Origin: Lactifluus volemus
Taxonomy: Eukaryota; Basidiomycota; Agaricomycetes; Russulales; Russulaceae
Direction of reading: 5' to 3'
Length of the DNA stretch: 64,000 nt
Assembly: GCA_022376515.1 (NCBI GenBank)
Contig: WTXI01000016.1
Coordinates: 583,340-647,339, forward strand
How positions within the stretch are numbered: the stretch's first letter is position 1; every line of letters begins with the position of its first letter. The notes beneath the pieces were generated by a model. The model was not told where the DNA came from, did no database searches, and was given only the letters and a program-made list of their open reading frames with translations. Below are positions 1 to 11,500 of this stretch, one piece after another. A program made the translations under genes and the position numbers.

Positions 1-3
1 AAC

Positions 4-828
4 ATGGCTACTCGCACATTTGTAGTCTTTCAAGATGGACCATCCGAGCCCTTAACCACTATCAAGACTGACGTAACTTCCTCTCCCCCCTCCCCTTTAA
101 TCGAACCTACCGTTTCTGTTCTCTCCCCTACTCCGGTAACCACCGCTGAGAAAGAGAATCTTCATCCCGTAACTGGCTCTCGTTCCGGTACCGTCACTGA
201 CCCCCGATCGAAGAAGCGTAAAAATACCGTCCTCGCTACCAAGTTTTACATCCCTGCAACTGCCAAGAAGCAGAGGGACTCGGATCAAAATGGCAGAAAA
301 CGCAAGACTATTGTAACGTCCTCATGCAAGTCCTCCAAGGGTACTAAGGTTGCTACTTTGGGGGCGCCCGACCTCTCTAAAGTAGAAGAGGTTGCGGAAC
401 CTGAACCCCGTGACCAGGACAAGGCTACGCAGGCTGAGGTTGACTCCAAATGCTATGATCTTACTGTTTCGCCCCTCGCCGATGTTTCACATGCATTCGA
501 CCAAGTATCGCTTTCTCCTACTGAATCACAACCTGACACTTCTCGCATCCTTTCTTCAAAGGTAATGCCGTGCCTGTCATCTTTACGTCGATGTCTGACA
601 TATATCTGCAGAAGCCAAGCCTCAGAGGGGAGAACGGGGCTTCCCAACCGCTTGTGCGTCCCCTGCCATGCTCAAAAAACCGACTCTTCTAGTGAAGAAG
701 CCTTCTTTTCCACACCTGAACGGAAGCAGATATATGCCGCTTTTACCTTCACTTCACCATCGCCATCATCCAAGCGCTTTGTAGGCCCTCACCTTGACAT
801 TTTTGGAGACATCCGATTTGATCCTTAA
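4..828 (+). CDS. Hypothetical Lys/Ser-rich protein
   Basis: I do not recognise this protein. The reading frame of 274 codons starts at an ATG four bases into the window, so the true 5' end could lie further upstream. The sequence is rich in Ser, Thr, Pro and Lys, with basic clusters such as SKKRKN near residue 70 and GRKRK near residue 97 that resemble nuclear localisation signals. The C-terminal part (TPERKQIYAAFTFTSPSP) looks coding. A strong intron is visible at 562-611 (GTAATG donor, CTGAC branch site, CTGCAG acceptor). Removing it shifts the frame and gives a stop near 690 unless a second intron or another acceptor is used. The N-terminal 186 codons are therefore reliable and the C-terminal structure is open. 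Probably an intrinsically disordered nuclear protein, by inference only. Confidence 0.5.
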   Translation: MATRTFVVFQDGPSEPLTTIKTDVTSSPPSPLIEPTVSVLSPTPVTTAEKENLHPVTGSRSGTVTDPRSKKRKNTVLATKFYIPATAKKQRDSDQNGRKRKTIVTSSCKSSKGTKVATLGAPDLSKVEEVAEPEPRDQDKATQAEVDSKCYDLTVSPLADVSHAFDQVSLSPTESQPDTSRILSSKVMPCLSSLRRCLTYICRSQASEGRTGLPNRLCVPCHAQKTDSSSEEAFFSTPERKQIYAAFTFTSPSPSSKRFVGPHLDIFGDIRFDP

Positions 829-3800
829 CCTCCCGCTCAAGAATCTTGACTAATTACCCGACGCTTACGACCACTCAATGATCGCAAGACTACTCACTGA
901 CCCCTACTACCCTTATTCTTCCCTGTGGAATGGAATCATGTTACATATTGCTGTGCTGCGCATTGTTCTCACGTTATCCCCATTCTTTCCCCCTCATCGA
1001 AGTTCCCCGCCTGGAGCATTCACTTATTTATTCTCGTCTCGTGTCTGCACCTTTCTCTCATTTTTCTTAACTCATTTTCTTAACTCATTTTTCTTGTTGC
1101 CTCATGATATCCAACACGTACCCCTTGTGCATGATGTTGTGTGCCTCAAGCATCTGCCCTTGTTGGTCCTATGTTAATTCTTGTATCGTTTTCAGAAACA
1201 TCATTGGCGCTCGACAGTGCCAAAGAGGAAGGTGAGTAGGTTAAGTTGGAAGAACCCGAATATTTGTGCTTCCGAACGGACAATTTCCGATTTATAATTA
1301 CTTGTTCGATATACGCCGGTCGTAGACTGCTGTTACCATCATTTCCAGCCTTAAGACCCCCCTCATTGACCCTGGCTGCAGCCTTTTGGTAAGCTGCACA
1401 ACCATGAATCTCTATTTCCGTATTGACGCTCGGTTCTATAGAGCGAGGATCTGCTGCCCGTAAGACCCGAAAATTAGATGGGAGAGACCATAAACTTTAT
1501 TGTTGCATTCTTGTCATGACACTAAATAAGTTCCGACAGCTTCAAGTTGATCCTCACGCTACGCGCTATACGCGTCCTCCATGACATAGCCGGATCTTTC
1601 GTTGTGGCACGCATGGCTCTGTGTCTGGATCCGGGCATGGCGTCTCTGCACTATTCACCGTGGCCAGAGCAGATTGACAGCCTCATCGTGATATCTTCGG
1701 CCAATGCCCATCAATGCAACCTTCCATGTCACATTTCCAAATGGCTTCTCCCACCTCTTTTTGGTATCTGCGGAAGCTTGCGATGCGTCTTACTAGATGG
1801 GCTAAACTTAACGGTGAGGTCACATCATGATGGAACTGAAGAGGCGGCGCCGGAGGCAATGCTCAGATCATCAACAACCGCCGAAAGTCTGCTGACCCAC
1901 TCATCTAGTATTTGGTATGGTCTAGGCCTATAAGCCGGTATCGGGGGAGACTCCTTCAAGGATAGTGTTGACGTCCATAATGGCTGGGCGTAGCTTTGAA
2001 CATGGGATCTGTCCATGCTGGTGAGACTGATGACTATGATGCGAGCATCATCCGGCACCAATACTCTGGGGCTGTTATGTTGTTTTTTTTACTGTATTCT
2101 CTGGGCTCGTGTCACGGTCTCTCCCGGTCATCCGGTCTTCTCATCCACAACTGCCCACAACGCTTCCTCCGCATTGTGATTGACGCTTACGCTTAGCTCG
2201 GACATCATGTGGCCGGGCCGTAGTCGCGCCAACTGCCAGAAATCACGTTCTTCATTGGGCCCCGTCCAGCATCATGCATCATAAGGACCCACGTTGCCAA
2301 CTGGCATGGAAGCGAACCTCGGTTGGGGCGATGATGGTCCAGCTAGCCTCGTGTTTGTAATACCGGTGCTCCAGTTGTATGCCTCGAAGTGGATTGTGAC
2401 ACGGTCCTACCTCCTCTGACGTGCCTGATTATAGTATGCGTGCCCCCCCCCCCCCCCCCCCCATCTCGCGCGAAGCGTCCTTTTGTGGCTGGGGCTGGAC
2501 TTGCCGGGGTTCTCGCGCTGTCCCGTGTTACGTTCAAGTTCTCCCATCCTGAGCTTCTCTGGCGTCATAGTAAAGCTCTCCTCGTCATGGTCTAGAGAGT
2601 CCCCCTTATCCCACCAATCGACCTGTTTAAATAAAAAAAGTTCCTCGACGATGACGACCCGTCACGGTTCCTCTCCCACGCGACACGTTTCGGTATGCTA
2701 GTTAAAGGTCTCGATCAGAGATCCCCTCGCCTATTATGTTATGTTAAACTGGAGCCCCTAACAAGGTTTGGGCCGTGTCCAGTGTTGGCATTTATCGTCT
2801 GGAAGACGGTTACTCATCAACACCGATTGGCTCGGATTCTCGTCCTGCAATCATAAAAACTGTACATGATCAGTAAACGCGAGCGAACGAAGCCCGAGTC
2901 TCAACCATCTCTGTCAAACTTCATTTCAACCATGCTGTCGTAACCTCACTGCGGCTCTTCTGTCCATATACCGTGGCGTAGCGTTCGTGTGTCTGAAACT
3001 CGTAAAAAAAAAAAACCCGCTACAGAACACATGCAGGGGGCAAGGCCCGGATGTAGTCGTCGGGTGGTTGTCCGGGTCGATATCCCGGTGGACAGCAGCT
3101 ACAAGAGCAGCAACAAGCTACTGTAACGGTTGGTACCTTTTTTTTTTCTCAGGCTTGCCTCATTCCCATGTTCCTGAGATCGATCGCGGTGCGTGATCGC
3201 GTGATCGATTAGCTCCCTCTCCTTTCTTTTTGACACGACCCGACACCTGACCGGCCTGACTTTCTCCCCTCTTCTGATAGTAACGTCTTCGTTCGAGCGG
3301 GGCCACTACCGCGTTGTGGACTTCCCAACTCGAACGCACACTCTCCTTTTTTTTTTTTTTGGGCTAGCGCACGCATTCGAATCATTTTCATAAGCAAAGC
3401 GCGTATGCCGCGTTACATGGTCAGAATTCTCGTCAACCTAGTTGTAAATCTCGACTAGTCGGGCGCAAACAGGGCATCTCGTTCCTACCGCGTGCCACCG
3501 AACCGTTGACAGTCAGTTATCTAGCAGCTGGCCGTTCAGTCCCCCCTATGATAACTGCCACACGGCTTTGTCAAATATCCCTCACAGAATTTGGTGCGTC
3601 TCCTCGCGCTTGTATTGATGGACATGGCGTGGTGTGTTCCCACCTCACGGGCTGTTTCAGGCGTTTTTCGAACAGATCGATCCCTCTGGGGGCGAGTTAC
3701 CGGGCTGCGCGCGAGACTTGTGCGGGTTATTGACGTGCCCAAGAATGAAGGAGTTATGGTGGACACCAGAACAACACCTCCATGAAGCGGGCCCGTATCG

Positions 3801-3929
3801 GTGAGTGAGCTGGCGAAAACAGGTGGTCGTATCAGATTTCATTCATTGGCAAGGATACAATGTGCTAGATAGTGTGCTGTACGCAAAGGCGTACGTTAAT
3901 AGAATACAAAAAAAGCAAACCCGCAACAT
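829..3929. other. Gene-poor stretch, no supported gene
   Basis: Three kilobases without a convincing gene. Open frames here are short, lack recognisable motifs and overlap on both strands. The first 350 bases are pyrimidine-rich and look like the 3' flank of the upstream gene. Homopolymers are frequent: C20 at 2443-2462, an A run near 3004 and T14 at 3347-3360. A short piece near 1190-1233, with an acceptor-like TTTTCAG and a donor GTGAGT, could be a small exon, but I could not attach it to a gene. Confidence 0.4.
2443..2462. repeat. Homopolymer tract C20
   Basis: Twenty consecutive C residues inside non-coding DNA. Such tracts are prone to length errors, so the exact count is unreliable. 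Confidence 0.9.
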
Positions 3930-5893
3930 TCATTTTTCGTCGCCTGCATAGCCGACTCTATGCTTCTTCTCCCGTGTATCCTCTGCATAATTCTCGTAAA
4001 AGTTGTTGGGGTCGCGTTCCTCATACCCTCCCTCTCCTTCACCGTGTGTGCGACCAGGGCCATCCCAGAAATGATACGCCTGGCTATGCACGCCGTACGA
4101 AGCAGGCACGACTTCGATTAGATCGCCGCGCGCGACCTCGATTGCTGGTATCTCAGACGGCGGCAAACCGATGAGGTATGCGAGGAGACAGCGGATCACG
4201 GACGCATGCCCAATAATCAGCAGGTCTTCTTGCTCACGTTCGAGCTCAATCAGCGTCGGCTCCAGTCGGACTTTGTGTTTTCCTTAGTCACAGACGAAAC
4301 GACTAAAACGTGAAAATGAAGCAACGTAACTTACCACTGAGGTCATGGTAGCTTTCCGCGCGCGGTGCGCGAAACGTATACGGGTCCTTGAGGAAGCGTT
4401 CCCACTCTTCCGGGTACTCCCGTTTGGCGTCTGCCACAGTGAGTCCGTCCCAGACACCAGGGTTGATTTCGGACATCTGCGGCCTTTCGATGACCTTGAC
4501 TTTGCATTGGGCACCCCCCGGCTGTTTAGGATCGGCCGCAGCGAGGAACGGCCAGGCGGTGTGGTGGGAACGGCGACGTGCGGAGGTCCATATCTGAAGA
4601 AGGCATGAGCAGCGGAACCTATACAAAGAAGAGGACGGACGGACCACTAAACGGCTCGTTTTGGGGTCAAGTCCACGTTCCTTCAACGACTTTGCGCGGC
4701 GTTCGAGGACGAAGTCTCTCAATCGCGCGGCATATTCCCATCCAATATCCGACAGATCAGCATCGATCTTATAGGAGTGTTCGTGTAGTGAGTGTCCGGA
4801 CTAGCAAGCCCATATTTAGTAAGGTTACAGGAAAGCGGCTAGAAGTCATACGCGTGCAAAATAGATGGTGCGATAGCGATTGTGAATGTTCATGAGGAAG
4901 AAAATTATCCTGGACTACGGCCCAATAAGTCACCCATATGGGACAGCCCGTTTTCGTTTACCTGTAAGTAGCCTCGAACGTTCTGAGGGTGCTGCGTTGA
5001 GCGAGTGGAGGTGGGAACAAAGTATGATGTGAGCCTACGTTGACCATGATCTTCTCGCCAACCTAGGTTTCATGGGCGGTGAGTTGGACAGACATACCAT
5101 ACACAGCGGTATGAAAGCATACATTTATGATCCGGATTGACGGCACATCGAGCTCATCGACAGTTTCGTAGTGTTTTTCATGGTCCCTGATACGGCTGTA
5201 ATAATCTTGCACGGCATGGTCTGGGTCCCAACCGCGGTACTTCACAAGACGTGAATTGGGGAATAGACAAGGACCTGGAGCGGGACGTACATCCGGTGAA
5301 GAGATCTTCACACTGCGTATATTACGTTCAATAACCGCAGGGTCGTCACAGATCGATTCTGCAATGGGAATGGTCAGTCAGGAAGAGGGGGACACAATGA
5401 AGCCAAACAGAGAAGTGACAACCTAGGATGACAACGTGTATACCCTCCTTGCCAAACTTCTCTGCCACCCTGTGTCGTTGTTCACGGCGCCCGTTGTTGG
5501 CGTCGTAGATAACACACTGCCCCCCGGCATTAAAAAAATCCCAGATGAGATGTTCGCAGCCATCGAGAACGCTCTGGCGCAATTCGATGGTCTCAGGGCA
5601 TTTCTTCCCTTTGGTCGACGGCGTAAAACTGGTGTGCAGAAACAGTGATCGATCGACTACCACGCACCGAGTGTGAAATAGTCCGAGGGTAGCTTCTGTG
5701 CACCCCCTAATGTCTTTCGTCGATAATCACCCAGAGAAACGACTTGGGTTTTTATCCCTGCCCAACGGAGATACCGTTCGAGGGCTCTTGAAATGTGCGT
5801 CTTGCCACGAGCAGGCAGTCCGACTGTGACTACTAAGATCTTTCCTGCATGAAAGAGGAGCCCAGAAGCAGTTGTATAGAGGGGTGCAACCAT
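3930..5893 (-). CDS. 6-phosphofructo-2-kinase / fructose-2,6-bisphosphatase-like protein
   Basis: Makes fructose 2,6-bisphosphate from fructose 6-phosphate and ATP in the cytosol, the main allosteric activator of glycolysis. The first exon carries the kinase P-loop GLPARGKTH (residues 25-33) and SLGDYRRKTLGG. Later exons give CVIYDANNGRREQR, ESICDDPAVIERNIR and VKYRGWDPDHAVQDYYSRI, all classic 6PF2K blocks. The phosphatase-like half follows (IWTSARRRSHHTAWPF, VWDGLTVADAKREYPEEW, RCLLAYLIGLP). After removing the intron at 4851-4801 (minus strand), the catalytic RHGES signature reads RSGHS, so the active histidine is a serine, as in yeast Pfk26. The protein is probably kinase-only. I count at least five introns. 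The one near 5663-5629 is short and its phase needs the weaker GTGGTA donor. A splice acceptor just before the chosen ATG means a short upstream exon is possible. Confidence 0.92.
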
Positions 5894-6277
5894 TCCCTAA
5901 AGATACGTCTATAAGATAAAGGTGGTCGTGGCCGTAAGGGACAGACAGTGGGGACGGCCCTAACCCTATGTCAGGGGCGATAGCATTCACACAGGGAATA
6001 ATACAACATCGCAGCAAAGACAAGTTTATTCTACCGCAAACACCTCCAATTCATGACAAGAGCCTAGGGTTAATTAGAGATAGAAACAAAAAACCCTCAA
6101 AGGGAAAGGTATACGGTTTAGATTACGCACTTGTACCAACAAGAGAGAGCAAGCGGCTTGGCCCAGAGGATATAAGATCAGCAACCCCGGAAAATTGCAC
6201 ACAACACGCAATTAAAACCTTTGAGTGCTTCCGAGGGTCCAAACAGAACGAAGGAACTAATGCATGCACCATGACCT
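5894..6277. other. Intergenic region, promoter side of the PFK-2 gene
   Basis: Lies between the PFK-2 start and the stop of the ALYREF-like gene, both on the minus strand. It should hold the PFK-2 promoter and the 3' end of the upstream gene. An acceptor-like TTTAG directly before the PFK-2 ATG hints at a 5' UTR intron. No other gene seen. Confidence 0.4.
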
Positions 6278-7181
6278 TTATGGGCCTTGTCCGACCGTAG
6301 CCGACGCTCGGTAATCCTCCATCTCTTGATCGAGCTGAGCAAGAGACTTCTTGACGCGTCTGGGACCCTTTTTCATGCGCTTTTGGGGAGTCGAGACCAC
6401 GATAGGAATAACATTCCTCTTCACTGGACGAGGACTAGATAGTAATAAATGGAGTAAGCTCTCGCCGTAACACGGCGCGCAATGGTGAAATGCAGCTTCA
6501 GCCGGGGACATACGGGGAAGGCATAGAAACTTCATTTTCCAACATGGAAATTGGGAAAGCTTGCTGGTGAGGGCCAGAAATACGGGACAATAACGAAGGG
6601 AGACCAAAGGGCTGCTCAGTGGGCGCCTTCGGTGAGGGCTCATCATTATCCGTCACTAATTCGATTTTTAGTTTGTGTTCTAGTCATTACATGCCTAGTC
6701 AGTTTGCGGGCAAAGTAAATGCATTCGAAAGAACGTACTCCCGTCAATCACCTTGCCATTATACTTCGATCGAGCCAAGCTGGCATCGGTCAGACGTTGA
6801 AAAGTGACTACGGCCATTCCCTTTGATCGCCCTTGGCTATTGTAGATGATAAACATGTCCTTCATAGGGCCTATCGTTCTCTTGAACAACTCCTGGAAGA
6901 AATGAGGGTACTATGTACGGAGAGAAGCAGTTGAGTACACGCACCTCGATCTCGGTTTCCGCCACATCCATTGGTAGGTTGCTAAGCAATATTTTACTAC
7001 CTCGTTGCAACGTCTTCTTCGACAGATGTGCTGCGTTTCCGTTCAAAGCAGCGGAGCTACCTAAGGCGTCCGATATCCGCCAAGCAGGTGCCACTTGACC
7101 GGCACTTGATCCTAAAAGTTGACGTTTCGTGCCATGGTAGGCATTTAGTCGTGCCGAGCCTGCGCCTGTCTGTCCGCTCAT
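6278..7181 (-). CDS. ALYREF/Yra1-family mRNA export adaptor (RRM protein)
   Basis: An RNA-binding adaptor that couples splicing and transcription to nuclear mRNA export. Four exons join in frame: 7181-6945, 6892-6739, 6679-6514 and 6434-6278, giving 237 residues. The RRM spans roughly residues 60-135: RNP2-like KILLSNLPMDVAETEIEELF, then GPMKDMFIIYNSQGRSKGMA and VVTFQRLTDASLARSKYNG (RNP1 region), ending in KLKIELVTD. A SLLSRISGP motif follows. The C-terminus is basic and ends with GPRRVKKSLAQLDQEMEDY, which matches the conserved C-terminal REF box that contacts the helicase Sub2/UAP56 in this family. Introns are 52, 59 and 79 nt with GTGCGT, GTACGT and GTATGT donors. Length and layout match fungal Yra1/Mlo3 proteins, so I am confident of the family. 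Confidence 0.9.
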
Positions 7182-7384
7182 TTTGAGCCTCCGAACTGGT
7201 TTGCGGTTAAATATTTAGACCTGATTTGAGGAGCAAAGGGATGAAAGCAAGATACAGACGCGACGTGAATTGGTACAGCCCGGGTTTGGTGGACTTCGGA
7301 ACGCGTTGGCAGCCCTCTTGTGAGCACGTGCAGTAGCTTATATCAGAATAATCAGATCGATGCACTTGGAAACCGTCACTCGTA

Positions 7385-7410
7385 AGGTAGGGTTCATTCA
7401 CATCCAACGT
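7385..7410 (+). repeat. Left terminal inverted repeat of the MITE
   Basis: Perfect inverted match to the right end over 24 bases from 7385, then two mismatches. Starts AGGTAGGGTTC. Confidence 0.85.
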
Positions 7411-7768
7411 CATCACATGATCAAAGGGTGACAAATGTGACAAAACACCATTTTCTCAATTTCTCATTCAAATTCACTTTTTTCCCAAAATAAAAACCTA
7501 AGATCTCTGTAAAATGCAATTCTAAAGAGGGTTTAGGTTCTCGATTATCCATTTTCGACAGAGGAAGAATGTTATTAGATTTAGATCAATAATATACCAT
7601 TTTAAGCTAATATCACTTAATTGACTCTTATAACTTAATGACTTTTAATCAAAAAAAAAGGGTGATGCGCTCTCTGACTTTGCTGGATTGCATCTATCCA
7701 CCATTAATTCTGTCAAGTAATCATTTTGTGTACTATAAATTTTGCTACATGTTAATTAAAAAATATTG

Positions 7769-7852
7769 ACTGGCATGGATTTGAACCCAGAACACTCCTA
7801 AGATGGGAATGTGTAGTCAGACGCTCTAACCACTGATCTACTCGGCCCGGGG
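7769..7852 (-). pseudogene. tRNA-like relic (possible SINE head) inside the MITE
   Basis: The minus strand holds an A-box-like stretch TAGATCAGTGGTTAGAGCG followed 45 bases later by a B-box-like GGGTTCAAATCC, the internal RNA polymerase III promoter pair of tRNA genes. The acceptor stem does not pair, the T stem keeps only about three of five pairs, and no clean anticodon arm forms. I therefore read it as a decayed tRNA gene or a tRNA-derived short element, not a working tRNA. Confidence 0.45.
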
Positions 7853-8043
7853 TTCATGCTTGATTGTGCTTGCATAAGACGACAAGTTTGGGTACTGCCA
7901 GAACTGGAGAGGCTTTGAAACCCCGCACTGATGACTAACCTAGACTGCCATATATGGGCGAAATATGAGATTCAAAAAACAAGGACGGAGTGAGCTGAGA
8001 AAGTATGACACATCGGTCACAGTGGGTCACATTACACGTGATG

Positions 8044-8069
8044 GTGTTGGATGTGAATGAACCCTACCT
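8044..8069 (-). repeat. Right terminal inverted repeat of the MITE
   Basis: Reverse complement of the left end. The outer flank TA at 8070-8071 repeats the TA at 7383-7384. Confidence 0.85.
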
Positions 8070-8115
8070 TAAGCACCTCTCCTTCTAACTACCAACACTC
8101 CCATAAACGCACCCA

Positions 8116-8546
8116 ATGGTTCATTTCAGTACAATGCTAGCTTCACCCATAGATTACTGATCCTTATTTAGGCTGATCACACATACAAGTTCGATGTTAA
8201 GGTAATGCCGATATCCAGTCATGACAATTTACGTCTAAGTGTGCCATCACAGATGACATGCGGCGGCTGCTCAGGTGCCGTAACACGCGCGCTAGAAAAA
8301 CGGAAGGCTGATCTAGGCAGTGAGTCTGGCACCCGTGCTCAAGCAGGAAACAACTCACTTTGAGTCAGTCAGCGAGTTCGACGTTAATCTAGAAAAGCAA
8401 GAAGCCTTGGTCAAGGCAACCGCTTCTTATGATGAGGTTTTTGAGGTTATCAAGAAAACCGGAAAGGAGGTTAGTACACAGAACCCCTGGAAATGCACAT
8501 TTGGTAACATTATTTCTAGATCCGCGGCGGGGAGGTCATCGATTAG
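8116..8546 (+). CDS. ATX1: Copper metallochaperone Atx1
   Basis: A small cytosolic copper carrier that delivers Cu(I) to the Golgi copper ATPase (Ccc2 type). Exons read as 8116-8118, 8172-8201, 8253-8319, 8369-8469 and 8520-8546, giving about 72 residues, the usual Atx1 length. The metal site MTCGGCSGAV is complete, with Cys14 and Cys17 in the CxxC arrangement. The fold continues with SEFDVNLEKQEALVKATA and EVFEVIKKTGKE, then the tail IRGGEVID. The first exon is only the ATG and depends on a weak GTTCAT donor, so the start is the least certain part. The other splice sites (GTAATG, GTGAGT, GTTAGT donors) join in phase. The 5' flank is the MITE that ends 46 bp upstream, which may affect transcription. 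Confidence 0.88.
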
Positions 8547-11500
8547 CCAGATACAATGTCAGCTTGGATGCACGCATTTCTGCAGCATACCATACTCTCC
8601 ACTACCCCAGCTACCGGTCTGAGATGTACTTAGAGGCTCCCCAAATTGTACTGTGAATGTGGCAAGGCAGCGAAGCCTTACCATCAATGTAAAGGACGCA
8701 TTTATTCGAAGTTCCACCTTTCAAGATGTCATCGCGAAAGTTTCTGGCATGCCATCTTCGTTGCCGCCTGTTGAACATTTGCGGCCCTTTTCTTCTCCCC
8801 TTGGACACTCACGCAAGGGCACCTATCCAACTATCAACTGAACCGATCAGAAAACTGTTCCTGGAAGTACTAACAGCAGACTATTGAGAACTTTCGTGGG
8901 CAGCCATCACAGTTCCGAGCCGGTTTGCACGTAGCACCACCCGAGGTCTTGGGAGCCAGCAGGTCCGCGGAAGTCTCCTAGCTTATTCTTGGATTTTCAA
9001 ACGGGTAAGTGATGCAGAGGCTCGGTGTGCTGCCCAGCCTGAGTACTTCCTTCATCTCACCGAGGGAATCTTCCGCGAATTCTTGACTCCCTTCCTCAAA
9101 TCGTGCTTCATCAGAACTGCGTTCTTTACTATCTCGTCAGGTCCCGCCGTATTCAAGAACGCTGCCTTCCAGGAATAGAATGGCTATGTCTCCGCGGAAC
9201 GCCAGTGCTCCGCTACGTGGGTGAGGTCATCACGCAAGGATGCCCAGTTTGAGCGGCAAAAGGCCACGGCTACTTCAGAACAGCAATACAATGGAAGGGC
9301 GAGTACGAGGTTCAGAGGAAGTCTCTGAACACGCCGTTATTTATCGATGTGCTACGTCAACATTCTATCCCTCTATGCTAGCGTTCACCTGCTCACTTCT
9401 TTTTACTGTCGTGGCCCGGGGAAATCATCAAATCAGACTTCTTTTTTTCTCCCGGGATTGATATCAGCGCTGTGATTGTGTTGCATCTTTTTGCAGCGAA
9501 TAAGTTTTCACAGATGTGCTCTCATCTGTGCTTGCTGACTGCTCCGTTAGCTGAATCTCCCCACTCAGAACACACTTTCCGATTAAAAATCTCGAATTAT
9601 CCTTGTCATGATGAGATGAAGGCTCAGCGTCTTGTTACCGATTGACAGGTACCAGCCAGCTCACACCGCACCTCAGCCAAGCGGGGGCGGAGTTACGCTC
9701 TGATAGTAGTGCACCAGGCAGGCGAGATTCTATATTTTTTGTTGGACAGAATGGTGTCTTTGGTGCGGCAGTTTGTACTTTGGTAAAGTACACCCCCAGG
9801 TTTGGATCACCGTGCTAGTCGCATGAACCGACTTTCGTATATTCAAAAAAAAAATCAATTCTATGAATGTCCTGGATGCGCTGGCATTGTTTCGTTCCTC
9901 GATCTTCGATCTTCTAGGCCCGTCAATCGGAGTCCCGGGAGACATGTGCCAATGCGTGATGGGTCTGGAGATGAGGCCAGACGTGAGCGCCGATTATTCG
10001 CCTAAAAATGATTTTTGGGATAGTTCGTCCGATGATAGCTATACGTCGAGTGACTCGCCGCGGATATCATGACGGAGAGGATCAATCCTTGCTAAGGTCA
10101 TGTAACATTTGTGTGATCAAACAAAGAGATTCACGATGCATGTTCAACACGAAATAAAAACTATCGGTTGTCAGAAAGAGACATCAAGGGATTCGATGGT
10201 TTTCAAAATAATCTCCAAAGATGATTGTGAAGTGAGCCAAAGTTTATGAAGGCTGCCGAGTATGCTGATTGAATCGGAGCTTGGATTTATGTTTATTCAC
10301 TCTTACTTGGTGCTTTGATTCTTAACGTTATACCTTCGTGTTTCTTGGCCGGCTAGCTAGAAAAACCTCAGTCGCACATCTACAAGCCAACTACCCATCA
10401 CGAGATATATATCATGCGACACGGTTCAAGTTGTTACGTGTCTGTGCTGCAGCGGTACAAAGTCTCTCCGCTTCTGATAAAGAGAAATAAATCCGGCCGA
10501 AATCCTGAAATAGAGTGTCTAGCAATTGAATAGACGTGTAACAGGTGACTTGGGGGATATGTGGGCGGCAATTATTGTCTGACTAGGCACTTTTGAGTTG
10601 GTCGAAGCCCTGTATGTCCGGTTCCTAATAATATTTCCTATCATAGTAGCGAGGCATGTGCAAAGTACATTTACTAATATCACCACTGCTTACGCAAGGT
10701 TGTAGTATGGCAGCACCACCTGTAACTTGAATCTATGTTCGCCTTGACGCCCCATTATTTGCATGTAGTCCGTGATGGATGGTGACAGTGACGCTGCAGA
10801 CGAAGGGCGTTGTACGCGGACTCGGATATCGGTCTAATTTTCTGACTTTAAAAAATCTTAGCGAGGGCCACCGTGTCAGGAACGTGGCTCGGACGAACAC
10901 GGGAACTTGGGGTCACGGGTGCCTTGCCCACGACACTTGTGATGATACAGTTTATTGCTGGTCAGCCTGAGTCCACGCGTCTGTATGGCCAACAAATCTG
11001 ACAGTACCGCAGGCTGAACGTCGTTGCGCTCCGTTGATGTCTCTCCATTGAAAGTTGGAACTCCGGCGATATTTTTCATGACTTGCGCTCAAATTTCTTT
11101 TCCTCGTATAGTTGAGGTTGGTTGCTGTCCCTTCGATTTTAGCCTGAACATGGTGATGGATGCCAAGTGGCTCAAGTGGGTCCGCCGTATGTTTCCGCTC
11201 ACCAACTTGGATCACAGTGGCATTCTCCATCGTCCATTGAAAGCCAGGGAAAGTACAGCTACTGTACGCTCTGTGGGCTGAGAGGACAAACCTCCTTGCT
11301 CACGTATCACTTCATGAACCTGGGTAGATCAAGCTCCATTTATAATAATTGCTCTATGCCTTACAAGGCCTTGTGGTTGGTTCAAATCGCCTTACCCTTG
11401 GCCAGTTGGCATTATCAACACGCTGGCACGATTATCGTTACTAGTAACTTGAAGAGAGAAGTAGGGATTATTTGGGGCTTCGGCATGCATCTTATGACTG

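Larger units (their letters stand above)
7385..8069. mobile_element. 685-bp MITE with TA target-site duplication
   Basis: The two ends are inverted copies of each other. Reading inward from 7385 and from 8069, the first 24 bases are identical (beginning AGGTAGGGTTCATTC). Similarity continues with three mismatches to about 35 bases. A TA dinucleotide lies directly outside each end (7383-7384 and 8070-8071), as expected for Tc1/mariner-type insertion. The interior is AT-rich, has no open frame of useful length and includes a tRNA-like relic. The element therefore looks like a non-autonomous DNA transposon. It sits 204 bp upstream of the ALYREF-like start codon and 46 bp upstream of the ATX1 start codon, so it probably forms part of the promoter space of both genes. 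Confidence 0.82.

Noticed and set aside
878..1177. 99-codon open frame after the first gene
   Set aside because: Pyrimidine-rich composition giving Phe/Leu/Ser runs; looks like 3' UTR.
9863..10072. Acidic Ser/Asp-rich 69-codon frame
   Set aside because: No domain, no splice partner and no promoter signal; too short to support.
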